From: Setaria digitata
Lineage: Eukaryota; Nematoda; Chromadorea; Rhabditida; Setariidae
DNA: 64,000 nt
Direction: 5' to 3'
NCBI GenBank assembly: GCA_003640385.1
Contig: RCAB01000005.1
Location: 620,001-684,000 of the forward strand
Numbering within the stretch: position 1 is the first letter of the stretch; the number at the start of each line of letters is the position of its first letter. Under the pieces are notes generated by a model, which was not told the origin of the DNA, did not search any database, and saw only the letters and a list, made by a program, of their open reading frames with translations. The position numbers were made by a program, and so were the translations under genes. This document shows, in pieces, positions 21,738 through 34,049 of the stretch.

Positions 21738-24022
21738 ATGTCAGTATTCATTTTTACATTTCACACCAAACAACAACTCGTTTGTTCAGAAATTATCGAT
21801 GCATTAGAAAATGCAGCGGCGATCGTTGGCTGATTTGATTACGTTACATTCTTCTTCGAGGTCATTTACATTTGTATTTATGTTTTGTCATTTGTTTCAT
21901 TGTTTGTAAAGGAATAAATTTTTCATCGACATTTTCAGCAACCAGAAATTACAGTTGCAAAGGAAAATTCCGAGCCACTGGAAAATTTCTTGAAATGTCG
22001 GAAGAGATTGAATTTTAGAAAATTCGATCCCAAAACCCGATAGAGAACTATTTTCCTATCTTTACAAAATTTATTTCATAAAGAAAATACCGAGTAATTA
22101 CAGAGAAATTGGTACGATAAATGAAGATTTTCGAGAGATAATTATAACTAGATCCTGTAATTAACGTAATGAATAAGAAAAGTGATACATCGAGAGTCCA
22201 GTATGTTAAGACTCATTCTATTGCGAAATCTGAAAAAAGCTGATGTACTGTTTGGCAAAATAAAACCTCCTAGTCCAATTAAAACAAGACAAAGATCATC
22301 CCAAAATAGCTATATAATTTTATAATTAAGATGTAGACTACCTTTAAGAAGTGTCAATCTCATTCAATGTTATCGACCTGTGTATCCAGTGAAATAATTT
22401 TTTTTTCTCTGTTGTTCAAAAAATTTGCTAAATTAACCTTGGAATCCAAAATATTCATTCACTGACGGTTCTACTCCTTCTAAAATATCTCCAAGAAACA
22501 ACAAATGATCTGCTAAAATCAATACTTTTCTCTTCTCTACAGATCATCAATGATTAGATCCTAATCTACAACAGATACAATATGCGTAAGATGAAGTGGC
22601 ACGTTGTTCAACTTCAATATAACCTTAAAATGAAGTTCAGCATAGAAAGAAAGTATGTTTCAAATCATTCTGATTCTATTTAAATTAAAAGGATAGATTT
22701 CTAAGATTCATTTAAAACATTTTAAAATTTTATGCAAACTGCCTTCAATTACTGAATAAGTTCGTTCATCATCTTCCGCTGCTATTGTCATCATTAACAC
22801 TTAACGAAATATTTTTAAAAGTATATGAGAAACCTTTTAAAAATATTCTGCGTCAGAGGGGCTATGGAATACTATGGAAGCGGAATTATAGTAAAACTAC
22901 GACGAACAGTTAACTTATCTTTTTGTTAGTTTCTAAAATGAGTCATTGGAACATGTTTTATGTAAGAAGAATGTGCAAATTTAATAATAGATATTAAAAA
23001 ATAAGAGTTAGGAGAAATAAAATGATCAGTAAGTGAAGAGAGAAAAGACTATTCCTGCCAGTGAATTTAAGAGAGATAAAGTATTGGTAAGCAACAAACG
23101 AAATTTCCACCATCCCACATGAAAGTAAAAGGAAAAATAGTTGAGTAGAAAAAAACAGTACAACTTACTACACTCCAGCGTTCACGTAGAAGTTTGAAAA
23201 AGATATGTTCACGACAGCCGTTCTTACCAGGTAACAACTGATCGAAATAAGAACGTTGCCATCGTGGATTGTTACCTTTCAACCAAATACATGGACCCCA
23301 AATAGTCCACTGAGCACAGTTATCTGCCTGTACAGCATTTCCAAACATGGCTGACAACTGTGCTTCTAAAACTGATAGAAAAGTATGAACTTTTCTCAAA
23401 GACTTCCATAAAAAGTAGCTTAGTTAGTTTCAGGTAAATGCTGATGAGTGTACCAAGGGAAACGGTAGAAATTACTAGAAGAATTGATTTGGATAGTAAA
23501 TTTGATTAATAATTTCAAAATAAAATGGTTTGAAGCTTTAGAAGAGTGTTCTATTTTTTGCACAGTTCAGTAGGCTTGGGTAACATTTTTCAATTTTAAA
23601 GTCCGAAAATGTAGCAAACAAATCTCAGTTGGAAGTTATTACGATATTGTGAACGATAAGAAATGTACTGGGACGAATCAGTCTATTCAGGAAAGCTATT
23701 ACTTGGTTGGAGGGAAAATCAAGGGGTTCCTTCGAATAGTTTACTTGCATCTTTCGTTTCAGTCGAAGTAAAGGAGAAAGCAGTCTAATGTGTGATCTAG
23801 ACGAATGACTCCACTCTCAGACAGTCACTACATAAAGAAAAAAAGAAACAAAACATCTACCTCAGAACTACGAGATGAAATCATTCAGTGCAAGTAATAA
23901 TCTCTGATCACTCGCTCAATATTTTTAAAACATTAAAAGAAATATATGCAGTGCAACTGACCTCCGACATTTGTAGAAAGAGTAAAAATGATGAGCATCA
24001 TAGTGAACGATAGAGATTCCAT
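17492..24022 (-). CDS. Secreted cysteine-rich protein with a thrombospondin-type-1-like motif
   Basis: Five exons, 24022-23962, 23371-23169, 20722-20673, 19728-19528 and 17633-17492, splice in matching phases (1,0,2,2) to a 218-aa protein. Residues 1-20 (MESLSFTMMLIIFTLST...) form a signal peptide with no later membrane segment, so the product is probably secreted. The first domain starts CAQWTIWGPCIW, a thrombospondin-type-1-like Trp/Cys signature, then QRSYFDQLLPG and CREHIFFKLLRERW. The next exon supplies CGQCSYQQSCGRACHR, and later parts add CESKYTEACKHW and VCRCCCHPYEPH, about 18 cysteines in all. The donor of exon 4 (AAA|GTTCGT) is weak but fits the phase. Introns 2 and 4 exceed 1.8 kb. 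I know no function. The layout suggests a nematode extracellular-matrix or cuticle-associated protein, which is inference. Confidence 0.72.
18363..18434 (-). CDS. Possible 24-codon exon (Jupiter-like) inside a secreted-protein intron
   Basis: Flanked by a TATCAAG acceptor and a good GTAAGC donor, this window is open in phase 0 and ends SLNVFGVPIPDYQSK. It does not fit the phases of the host gene (neighbouring exons need phase 2). It does fit the phase-0 start of the exon at 11095, and the join would continue the xxFG...TPKR repeat style seen there. That would make two interleaved minus-strand genes. It could equally be a chance open window in an intron. Confidence 0.2.
21688..21735. repeat. 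48-bp homopolymer A tract
   Basis: An uninterrupted run of 48 A lies in a large intron. It may be a poly-A tail scar of a retroposed sequence, but I see no target-site duplication or recognisable body beside it. Its length is also likely to be inaccurate in the assembly. Confidence 0.8.
22438..22794 (-). CDS. Two orphan exons, possibly a nested gene, unrecognised
   Basis: Exon 22794-22740 opens with two ATG codons, reads MMTIAAEDDERTYSVIEG and ends in phase 1 at GTTTGC. Exon 22512-22438 follows a GATTTTAG acceptor in phase 1, reads DHLLFLGDILEGVEPSVNEY and ends in phase 1 at GTTAAT. The combined peptide looks like real protein and the phases match. The pair lies on the same strand inside intron 2 of the secreted-protein gene and does not fit that gene's phases. 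I cannot name a family and did not find a confident third exon. Chance open windows are common in such introns, so this is tentative. Confidence 0.27.
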
Positions 24023-25082
24023 TGCTTCTGAAGTAAAAAACAGGTGGATAAGGTAATAACGTAATAAAAATGATCATAAAAGTGAAAAGTTTAGTTGTAG
24101 TGACTGGTAAAAATCAACGAATATCGACATGATTCCTTCATTACCGACAACCACAGTATCAATAAGAATAACATTAACGACGCCAGCATGATAGTTGTGG
24201 CAGTTATAACTGGTGGTTGGATGATAAACAAGAATGGGAAGGATGACGGAATGTCCATCAACCATCCTTTCGCCGTTCATATCCGTCCTTGTTCAATCGT
24301 GTTTCTGACATGCTTTACTTATTGAATCACCAAAAAATCTGCGTTTGTGTGAAAATGACCCAGATATCCATTCAACATTCCATCCTTGCAGTAACGACTC
24401 TGAATGCTCTGTAATCCAAGCTTTCATTCTTTTTTTTTACTTTTAGCACTTCCCTCAAACATATTTACGTCCGAGTTGTCTCTCACTTAATCGTTCCTTC
24501 CTGTAGCTCATCTAGCAGTCGAAGACTCTGGTTTGAAACGACAAGTGCCATCCAGAAGCTATGAATGACCAATGAATTCTTTTAAAAACTGCGGAATAAG
24601 TATCCATTTAGTGCAACAACCAAGAACATTCGAACCATTTGGATGTTTAACTTTTTTTTTAATCTCTTATATCATTATCCTCGAAAATGTCGACAAGCAA
24701 AGGGAAGAAAATATATAAAGTAAGATTTAAAGAAGAAAATATCTTCCCATCATGCACTTAGATATGTCAGTTATGCATCGAGAACAGGAACGAACGAAAC
24801 TTGGTAAGACCCGGATATTTCATGGCGTCCTCTAACGCGAACCGCGAAATTCAACTAGTCTTTGTTTCGTTTGGTCGTTTTTTTGATGGATTTACACCCT
24901 TTCCATTACTGCACAAGTTGTTACTGCATGTGGAGTGTAAATCCTAGATAAAGTTTTCCGTACCACTCATAGATTACGAGTAAATCACTTATGAAGGTGA
25001 AGCACCTTTCGATTTGTCGCTCTATAAAGGGAATTAATTCGATTTGTGGGAACAATCTTCCAAGCATAGAATTACCTTTCAG
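24023..25082. promoter_or_regulatory. Divergent spacer between the secreted-protein gene and lin-37
   Basis: About 1.06 kb between a minus-strand start at 24022 and a plus-strand trans-splice acceptor (ACCTTTCAG) ending at 25082, six bases before the lin-37 ATG. It should contain both promoters. I cannot support individual sites. Confidence 0.45.
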
Positions 25083-25088
25083 GCCAGA

Positions 25089-26889
25089 ATGTCATCACTG
25101 GAAAAAGAAGATGATATAGTACTTCCGGTATGCGAACAGTCGGCAGATAATGCTCCTACCGGTGGCACTGCTGCATCCTGGAAGACAACTGCCAGTCAGG
25201 AGGTACCTTTTCGATAATTCTCGTCACACAATCAGATCGATCCCTTCAGTTTAGTCCTACCGCATCTTTCCACAGGAACTGTTCGTGATCTATTGTTTTA
25301 ATATTTGGCTTAAAAGATTTGAGTTATCTGAAGTTATGCCGGTGTTTTATACAATTCTCAACTATTTACTATTTCGTTTAAGTTCGTCACTTCTAGAAAC
25401 TGAGAGAGTCAGTTGCAGATTTGTTTTTCGTCCGTTAGAATATTTCATCCGTCGATAGAAACTGATATACAGCCTCAGGAATTTGAATGAGTTTAAAATT
25501 ATATCTTTATGCATTTCACTACCGCAGAAGACAGTAGCGAGGGATATGCCTGAATCACCAGATATGAAATTCGCTCGGACACGTTTTGGTCACCTTCTTG
25601 ATGGAATACGAAGTGGAGAGATTCAAACTGGAATACAAGTTAGAAACCGAGCGAGGAGGTTAGATCGTGATTTTATCAGAAGCAGCACTCATTTTTGAGT
25701 CTGAAATTATTCGATTATTCGGAATTATTCGGAATCTTCGATTTGTTTCAAGACATGGCTTCAGATTTATTAATTAAAAAAATGGACTACCTAAAATACT
25801 TTTTTATTTTAATGCAAATTTTTTACTTATAGTCCAGAAGAGATGGAAAGAGACTTACTTGAACGTCCAAAAAAATCGTTACGACGCGAAAGCCGACGTA
25901 AGCGACTCCTTGCTTTAGTTTTTGTAATGTTTTACCATTTCACTACCGTTTGATAAAAAATGTGGGTCGAAATACTATTTAAGTCGTCTAACACTGTTTC
26001 ACCCGTACTATTATCAAGACTATTAAGATTTGTTTTTTTATCAACAGCTGTAATGTTCAAGTGGCTTAAAGGAACATCCGATGATAAGCACTGAGCATAA
26101 TACTATTAAATAACTAAAATGAGTCAATGTATGTGGTCAGAAGTTTAGATCTTGAAGAGTGGTCAGTTTCATTCTCCGATAAATGAAACATTTTTTTCGA
26201 AAGTATGAAATATGAAACCTGTTTTTAGGAATGGTTTTCGAGCTTCGCGGTAAACCTTTTGCTCTACGGGATAGTGGTCGTCGAGAGGGTGTATACGCTC
26301 TGTGTCGAAACTGGATGCGAGGTAGTGACGATGAGCGACCGAAAGAAAAACGTGAAGTAGAACATCCAGAACCATCCGATGACTCCCTCGTAAGTTTCAT
26401 TTTCTATCATCTTTTTCGACTTTAATTTCTCTTTTTTTTTGAAAAAATTATTTTAACTACAGCAATTGCATTCTTGCGTTACCGAAAGCAGATATAAAAT
26501 GAAACTACTGCACGTGTGATATGATGGGAAAATCGATAGTGGTGGGAAAGAAGCACGGTGATTCTTTAGTCGATGGTATGTAATGTGTGAGTCTTAGGAA
26601 AAACTAAGGCAGTGTTTCAAAAATGGTGTAAGTCATTAGAGATGCATAAGAAGTGGAATCTTTCGATACAAAAAGAATTCTTTTTCGAACATTCTATATT
26701 CAGGATTTATTGGCAACGAAAGAAATTTGGGCACTGCCACGGCCACATGATCGTATCCGGATCGAACCAGCCCCTCCACCGTTGTATATTAATGCTAAAG
26801 TTAAAGTGGATGCATCGAACACCAAAGAGCTGTTGGATATTTACCTCCCGCATTGGAAAAGAATCAAGAAAAAGTCTGCTTTTTACTAG
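25089..26889 (+). CDS. lin-37: LIN-37 homologue, MuvB/DREAM complex subunit
   Basis: Five exons, 25089-25202, 25528-25658, 25833-25897, 26229-26389 and 26704-26889, give 218 aa in one closed frame (human LIN37 is 246 aa). LIN37 is a core subunit of MuvB, which with E2F-DP and an Rb-like pocket protein represses cell-cycle genes in the nucleus. The family marker is YALCRNWMRG (about residue 125), matching the CRAWMR block of the human protein. A second is the C-terminal block LLDIYLPHWKRIKKK, matching the human RWKRIRQRW stretch. A basic region RPKKSLRRESR lies in exon 3. The N-terminus (MSSLEKEDDIVLP) is acidic. A possible alternative last exon at 26048-26094 would shorten the protein. The call rests on remembered motifs, so paralogy cannot be excluded. 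Confidence 0.75.
26048..26094 (+). CDS. lin-37: Candidate alternative terminal exon of lin-37
   Basis: A TTATCAACAG acceptor is followed by a window that joins exon 3 in the right phase and reads PVMFKWLKGTSDDKH then TGA. Using it would remove both conserved LIN37 blocks. It lies between exons 3 and 4 and has no clear polyadenylation signal. It may be only a cryptic site. Confidence 0.2.
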
Positions 26890-29036
26890 GAACAAATTTT
26901 GAAAAACCATAACTTCCAACAATTGTCGGAAAATGTCTTAGTTTTTTTGAAAAAGCAAGATGCTTGCAATTTACATGTCTATTAAAAAGGCAAGCAAACT
27001 TGATTTTAAGAGGCCTTTTTTTTCTAAAGATTTATTCACAATTTTCCAGCTGGAATGAGTACTCCCGAATCCGAGACCGACGATATCAAAAAAGTATCAG
27101 GTTGCTGAACACTGTATTCACTATGAATCAACAAAACAGTATTATATGAATATTTTCTTCCAAATAAATGTATTCCAGTGCAAAATGTTTTTCAAATTCC
27201 GTAGAGGGAATATGTCCTTTGACCAGCTTTGCTTTGTCACCCCAATCCAGCCGCTGCAATTTTTTTTCTTAAATTTTCTTTTCTTAACCCACCTGAACTT
27301 CGCTTATTACTTATATTTCATTATACACTGCACAGTCAGCCATTGAAACGCTATCATGATAAATGGTGTCCCAATGATTAGTTAAGCAATACCTAAGATT
27401 AGTCTTTCCTACTTCGACTGTTTAGAATGTACATGTGAAAAAATATAAAAACAACTTTAACTCCTTAAAATAGCAAAGAGTGTTAGTAGCAGAACTTTGT
27501 AGCGTTTGTTCGACATCTGCGCTGGTTCCGTTAATGAATTCCATTACTTAGGTTCAGAAATTTTCAAATAAATGTAATGAATTCAGTTGCGTTGTGCCGA
27601 GTGACATTTGTCTGAGTGGTGAAAAAATATTTATTAAAATTAAAATAAAGTGCTACAACTAGAAGTGGAAAAACTTCAAATATATCGGTGTCACCGGTTG
27701 CACGACACTAGAATTTAAAAATTTTTTACAATCAACATTCCCGGTCGAAACAAATCTTTGACTGCTACTAAACCAAAAACACAAAGAAAATTGCTGTTCT
27801 TGACCACAGCAGTACCATCACAAATATCAGTAGGTCGTGGATTGGGAATTATTCAAAGTCAAATAAAATTAGAAATCCGTTTCTTTTCCTATGATGCAAA
27901 GAAGTAAACAGTAAGTAACCAAATAGTTGCGAACACGTAATACTTATTAAATGAGAATGTGAAGGGAAACAGTAATCGGCTCCTTGAATAAGTCCGTATG
28001 AGATGAAGCGGCCAAGACTGTTACAAAAGTCAGCATGGCGTCTATCATAAAGATGAGTATAAGCACTAATTAGTTGTGTTTAATTTTTAAGAGCGGAAAA
28101 ATTAATGGGTAACGGCCGTATAATGTATAATGCACCAAACTCGGATCAGGCCAAATGCATTTATTTCTAAATATGAAAGTTTGGAGATCCAACTCATAAT
28201 TAAACTCAAGTCCAAAAACTTTAACCCGACAGGAAAGCTGTCAGTAGATCGGGTTTCACTTAAAACCGCAGATGGAATCAATGGGCCTCGATACAAGAAA
28301 CGCTCGAAAAAAAAAGAATATGGAGTACGTCACCTTCATCTTTATGTCTTAACAATCATTTGGGATTAAAGTGAAGATGTGGAATAAACGAAGAACAAAT
28401 CAAAACAGCACAGCCCCAGTAATGATAGAAGCAAAGATGTTAAGATCATCCAAAAGTAATAAAGGAATTCATGCAGTGAAAGATCCAAAGGACGACGTTG
28501 AATACTCACACGCTCAACAGAATCATAAAAATTGTTCTATCAAAAATTAACCGATCTGTAAATTTTTATAAAAACTGCAGAAAAATTAAGCTCTAATTTT
28601 CCGCTTATTCTAAGAAAATCAATAATTTTAACGTTATGAGTGGGAAATGAGTTGAGCATTAGCGTTATGCTTGTAGTTTCGAAGAGGGACAAAGAAACAA
28701 CAGCTATCCAGTAGAAAACTTTCATGAACGTTTTCCCACGAAAAAACTAGTACTAAGAAATTAAGCAAATACCATAAAATCCTAAAAACAAGCTACAAAA
28801 ACCAGTTCCGGAAAGTAAAGAATAAATAGTACCAAAAGTTTCAGCAAAAAACTTACATATAAATATCGCAACAATACATAACACATTTTTAGAAAAGTGA
28901 CTTTTGAAAAAAAATTGGTTTTAGAATAGCTAACAAAAGAAAAAAAAAAACCACAAACAAAAAAGAGATATTAAAGTTTCCATTTTTCATCTGCCTGCAT
29001 GTCAGTATAGTGCAGAGCTAACAATATCCACACTTT
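26890..29036. other. Convergent intergenic region, lin-37 / calnexin
   Basis: Contains the 3' ends of two genes pointing at each other. An AATAAA at 27163-27168 (plus) is a candidate lin-37 polyadenylation signal. The rest has only short overlapping open frames (for example 28130-28369 plus, 28296-28102 minus), with no family and no splice partners. Confidence 0.5.
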
Positions 29037-32000
29037 CTAATCCTGTTTCCTTTGACGCACACGCCTTACTTTTGGAGAATTGCGATCTTCATCCACAATT
29101 TCTTCACCAGACGACACTTGCTGAAATAAACCACTTATTTCAACTGTAAGGAACTTTTAGCTGAAATCAATGCCACACAACTCATTCAACCTACATACCA
29201 AATATTTTTTAATGAATTCTGCAATGAAATACAAAGCATTGGAATAGAAAGTCATGGAATTATAAATTGTAAAAATTCGTCGTCGAACGATAAACAGTGA
29301 CCAACGACATATTGGACTCATTTTCCAAAGTGTACTACTGATCAAAAAAAAAAAATCAAGATACTAATTTACACTTACCTTTTCAATTTGGGAACGAATT
29401 GGTGATCTAGAAGGGGACCGTTTCTTTTCCTTCGCGTTATCTTCATGGATATCGGGTTCTTGCGAACTGTGATCCATAGACTCATCATCATCACCAACAA
29501 GATCTGGCACTTCATCGTCCGGATGTGCCTTTAAAAACAATAAAAAAAAAAATGAAAATTAACGCTACTGACAATGCAGAGAATATTCCTCCCAAATTTG
29601 AACTAAGGACTTGAGTAATCTATGAAGCTAACGAAACTATTATAAGGCTTACTTCATCAGTTTTTTTATAATCCGGCATGACTGGACGACTTTTGCGTCC
29701 AAAGCAAACAACTGCTACAATGATCACTGGTACGAGAATGGAGAGTACATAAATAACCCACAACCAAGGTCGCTCTTCCGCAGCTGACAAAAGTCTACTA
29801 AATATTCCTTGAGTAGGAGAAGATGCACTTTCATAAGCCGCTTCCTATAAAAGCAGTTCTTTATAATCATGAATTTTAAAACTAACTTATTAGAATTCAT
29901 TTCAGAGAAACAATACTTCCAATCCCTTAGCATCTCAAGACTTGATAAACATCACTTGAAGAGGCTAATTGATGAAATACCTGAGCGAGTTTGACCCTGA
30001 AAGTTTGCTTAGCGAAGTTGAAGGCTGCATCCTCATCATCTCCAACGTAAATGTTGTCAAAGATGATATTTGCACTCATTGTCCACAATTCGATTCCTAA
30101 CGCTATGACAGGTTGTAGCTGAGAGTAAGGATGAGGTTCAAAATAATTAGGATTTTCAATCTGTTTTGGCTTCCATTTTCCTTTATAATTAGGATTTGCA
30201 ATTCGTGGCGGCTTCCATTTCCCCTTAAAAGATGTAAAACAGCTTCCTGTAATAATAAGACAACAAATTATCTTATTTCATCACTGTTCAACGGAATGAA
30301 AATTGCAGACAAAATGAAAAATTTTGCACCATTCATATTCATCCCACACTTGATAACAGCTTCAACTGACTTAATAAAGCTCAAATGATATTAAATCTTC
30401 TACTCAATCTATTTCCACAGCTAAACTGAACAAATCATTTCAACACTTCTGAAAAAAAAAAAAAATTTTTTTTTTTTAAATGAAAGAAATCCCTAATTCA
30501 ACTGCGAAATCAGGAAAATAACCTATTAAAAAATGAGACGTAGATTACTTTTCATGTTCATAGCCTACCTTGTAATTAGGATTATCAATCATAGGTTTTG
30601 TCCATTTCCCACAACCACTTCGACTTTTACACTTCGGATTCTCAACTTTCGGTGCTTCCCACTCACCATCCATAACATCGTCCCAGTCGGATGGCTTCTT
30701 TGCTTCTGGATCCGGAATTAAAGGCTCCTCTTCCTCCAGCCAATCATCGGGCATTACAGCACTAACATCTTCAATCTTGCGAGGAGCATTTTCATCCCTC
30801 AAGCAATAACCAGGATAAACCCAATAGCATAAAGACGAGAAATTTCAATCAACCAACGATGGAAAATAATAATTAATAATAGCACTAATAAATGTTATAG
30901 TAATAAAATTACAATATTTTATAACAGTGATAGTAACAATACATAATAATGGCTAATAAACAGCAAGCAATTAATAATTAACAACGAATGAAAGTAATGA
31001 TCATCAACAGTAAATTGTTATTAATAATTTGACAATTATTATTAACAGTAGTTTATTACTGCTGTTATCTGTTGTCATTTTAATTACTTTTATCGTTGTT
31101 TGATATTATTTTATTATTATCCTAGCTAAGCTACAAACATTCTCCAATGCTTCCACTAAGAATCATGTGAAAACGATAAGAAAGCCGTCTTACACTTTTC
31201 ACCTTTTAAAATTTTTGAAAAAAGAAAATCATGTACAGCGTTACACTTATCTTTATTGCACAAAAGTAGTGAAATTCCTTGCATTTTCATTTTGCACTAA
31301 AAATAAATTTGTGGTCATAACGATTAATTACACTTTTACCAGTCATTACTTAATCAGCTCCAAAATCCTGTCAAAATTCACCAGTCATCAGGTTTTTTAG
31401 CATCTGGATCATCAATTTTTTCACGTTCATCCCAGTCCACTGGCTTCTCATCGGTTGGATCATCAACCACAGTCGGAGGGGTTATGGATGGTTCGAGATC
31501 CTGAAAATAGGGAAATTGAACAAAAAGGTCAATTCTCGAATTTGAAAACAAAGTTTGATTTTAATACAGAAGTAAATATCTTCAAATCAATTTTAAAAAG
31601 AATTTCTAGGAAGCAACATATCATTTCGACAAACAATTCAAAAAAAAAAAGAATTAAAAAAATATCCAGAACACTTACAGTGACCAAGCTCCCAGACATA
31701 ATTTTAATTTCATCAACTAAGACAGTGAATGTTTCATCCGGCCGAACAATAAGGGTATACAAATGGGTTTTATGATCGTCAAAATACGTCGATACTGACT
31801 TCGATGGCTGTTTAGCATGATGCTCCTGAAAAAAAAAAAAGAATCTTCTGTGGGACTACTATGATGAAATACGATCTCAAAAACAGGTCATAACAGAATG
31901 ACTTTGACTTTACAACAGATTGAAACAATCCTAATAAATTAGACAAATCTAGAAAATATTAATCTAGAAAATATTACTAAACCACATATCCCCATTTCTA

Positions 32001-34041
32001 TTTATTTCCTTGGATAATTTAAATAAAGGAACAAACATCATCAACCTTTCCAGGGTGCTCAAGTGGAATCATATGAAATCAAAATCTATCACAAAAATTT
32101 GTCAGCATTTTAATGTTCGTCAGTCTGGTGCATATTTATTCGTTGCGATATGGACCTAGTATTATTCAGATACAATAATACTTTTGCTTAGTAACTATGG
32201 GTAATAACGAATCAAATTTAAACTAACAGAGATGGTGCCATTTTTTGGATTTTTGAAGCGAACAATGAAGAATACGCTGGATTTCGCACCACACTTATCA
32301 GGTCCAAACATTATTGTATATGGTGTTTTATCAGTAAATTCTTCTAGCTTCTCGATACCTTCCGTTAATAATTTTACATAACCGCCACCACATTCCTGTC
32401 CTTCCTCATATTTCACTTCATATCTAAAAGTTCCAATTCAATCAAATAGATATTGCTTCAGTTCGAAATAAACTATTTCCAATAAAAAAATGATAATAAG
32501 CAACTAACGCAAATTTTTCCGTTAGAGAATAAAACTTCTAAGAACTTGGAAAATAACTATTAGACTAACTCCCATTAGTAATCGGCAGCTTAATCAAAAT
32601 TTAAATCATAAATGACTAAAGCGAAGCACGTTTCAGCCAGTGTGAGGAATATTTTATACAAGAAAAGTTGTTAATAAATGCTACTCAGTGAATAAAGTAG
32701 GTTCGTTATCGAAAGGACCAGTTTGTTTTCGTTTACTAAGAGCAAATTAGACTAATCATTACAACGATACTATTGTTTTGATAAAAATATTTTCTCAAAT
32801 AAGCAACGCATACACGTTAACTTTGTTTTAACCATTTATCTAACATATCTTCCTATCACCGTACACTTTGCAATCCAATGGAAAGAAACTAACTGGACAA
32901 CCAATGGTTTGCCATCAAATCTGAATGGACGACTGAACTTCGCAGCAATCGCATGATGTCGTGCTCTGGTTTTTACAATCAGTCCCAGATCATTTTCGAT
33001 TACAATTTTTGAAGGAGTGCCTATTTCCCATTGACCTGAAAAAATGCAAACTGATTTAAAACTACAACGTTTCTTTGACAAACTGCCAAAACAACTTACA
33101 TTTTTGCACAAATACCAGTAAATAATTAATAAGCTTCATTAAGTACGTAAACAAAACATGCGTCTCCAAAATCACTCGTGTGTTAAATGAACCAACAATA
33201 TCAAAATTTGAAAACTAAAAAGTACAGTAACTTATCTCTTACAATTATTCACAGTTCCATCCAAACAAAAACAAAAACTGAATCATCAGGAATTTACAGA
33301 GAATTAAAACTATGTACCATTGAATTTAGCTATTGAGTCCTCTACATTGTCTTTTTTGCCTTTTGATAAGAACCATTTCAAACCAATTGCATTATGATTA
33401 GAAAACCAATCTACCAATAGAGGTGAACCAGGAACAGCTGGTGTTTGAAATTGAGGTGGTATATACTCCTAAAACGACAACAATTTTACAGTTTGAAGAT
33501 TACAAAACCAAAACTGATTACTATTTCCCATTACCAGAAGCTCTGGAATGATTAAATAAAATATGAGACATTAATTACTTCTGAAAATACAAAACATACC
33601 CACCATACATAAACACTTGAATGTTTTTTATGACAAGTTGAGCCAAACTACAGGAAAGCAGTAAAACACGAGTTATATCACACAATGAGTTTGCTACAGC
33701 TTATAATTAGAGCAGCAATGGATTGAGGAAGACAGCTGTTCCCCGAGCATAATACTTTTAAGTACACTGTTGAAATTAGAAACCTTCATTTCTTAATTAA
33801 ATCCACTGAAATAATATGATGCTTATATACGAATACATAACACACTGACCTTTAGCATGTGTTGAAAATGGATTAAATAAATCAAAATGACAAAACTTAC
33901 AGGTTTCGTACTCTTCTCGCTCTCATCAAGTGGATTCCTCTCATCATAACCATCATCAACATTATCGTTTTCATTATGCGCAGTACATACTGCAGATAAT
34001 AATCCAGCCAACATAAAACATGACCACCAGAGCCGTTGCAT
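29037..34041 (-). CDS. cnx-1: Calnexin, ER membrane lectin chaperone
   Basis: Eleven exons: 34041-33901, 33468-33318, 33035-32894, 32423-32228, 31825-31679, 31500-31382, 30797-30569, 30223-29981, 29844-29653, 29528-29379 and 29120-29037. All phases match, for 597 aa. Calnexin binds monoglucosylated N-glycans in the ER and retains folding glycoproteins. Seen in order: signal peptide ([20 protein letters not shown]); lectin domain with [20 protein letters not shown] and [15 protein letters not shown]; the P-domain hairpin with repeats such as [20 protein letters not shown] and AKKPSDWDD, then [40 protein letters not shown] and [30 protein letters not shown]; one membrane helix near residues 483-505 ([20 protein letters not shown]); and a short acidic, Ser-rich cytosolic tail ending [10 protein letters not shown]. 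The P-domain disulphide pair (CKSRSGC) is present. Divergent from nothing; PAN3 lies upstream on the same strand. Confidence 0.97.
30845..31130. repeat. AT-rich imperfect trinucleotide-like tract in a calnexin intron
   Basis: The sequence is built from variants of AATAAT, AGTAAT and ATTATT, with complementary arms such as ATAATAATTAATAATAG near 30866 and TTATTATTAACAGTAG near 31036. It could form an imperfect hairpin. No coding or RNA-gene signal is visible. Confidence 0.55.
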
Positions 34042-34046
34042 TTTTT
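34042..34046 (-). other. Calnexin 5' leader and trans-splice acceptor
   Basis: On the minus strand an AAAATTCAG acceptor sits directly before this 5-6 base leader and the start codon. No upstream coding exon is needed. This fits spliced-leader addition. Confidence 0.45.
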
Positions 34047-34049
34047 CCT

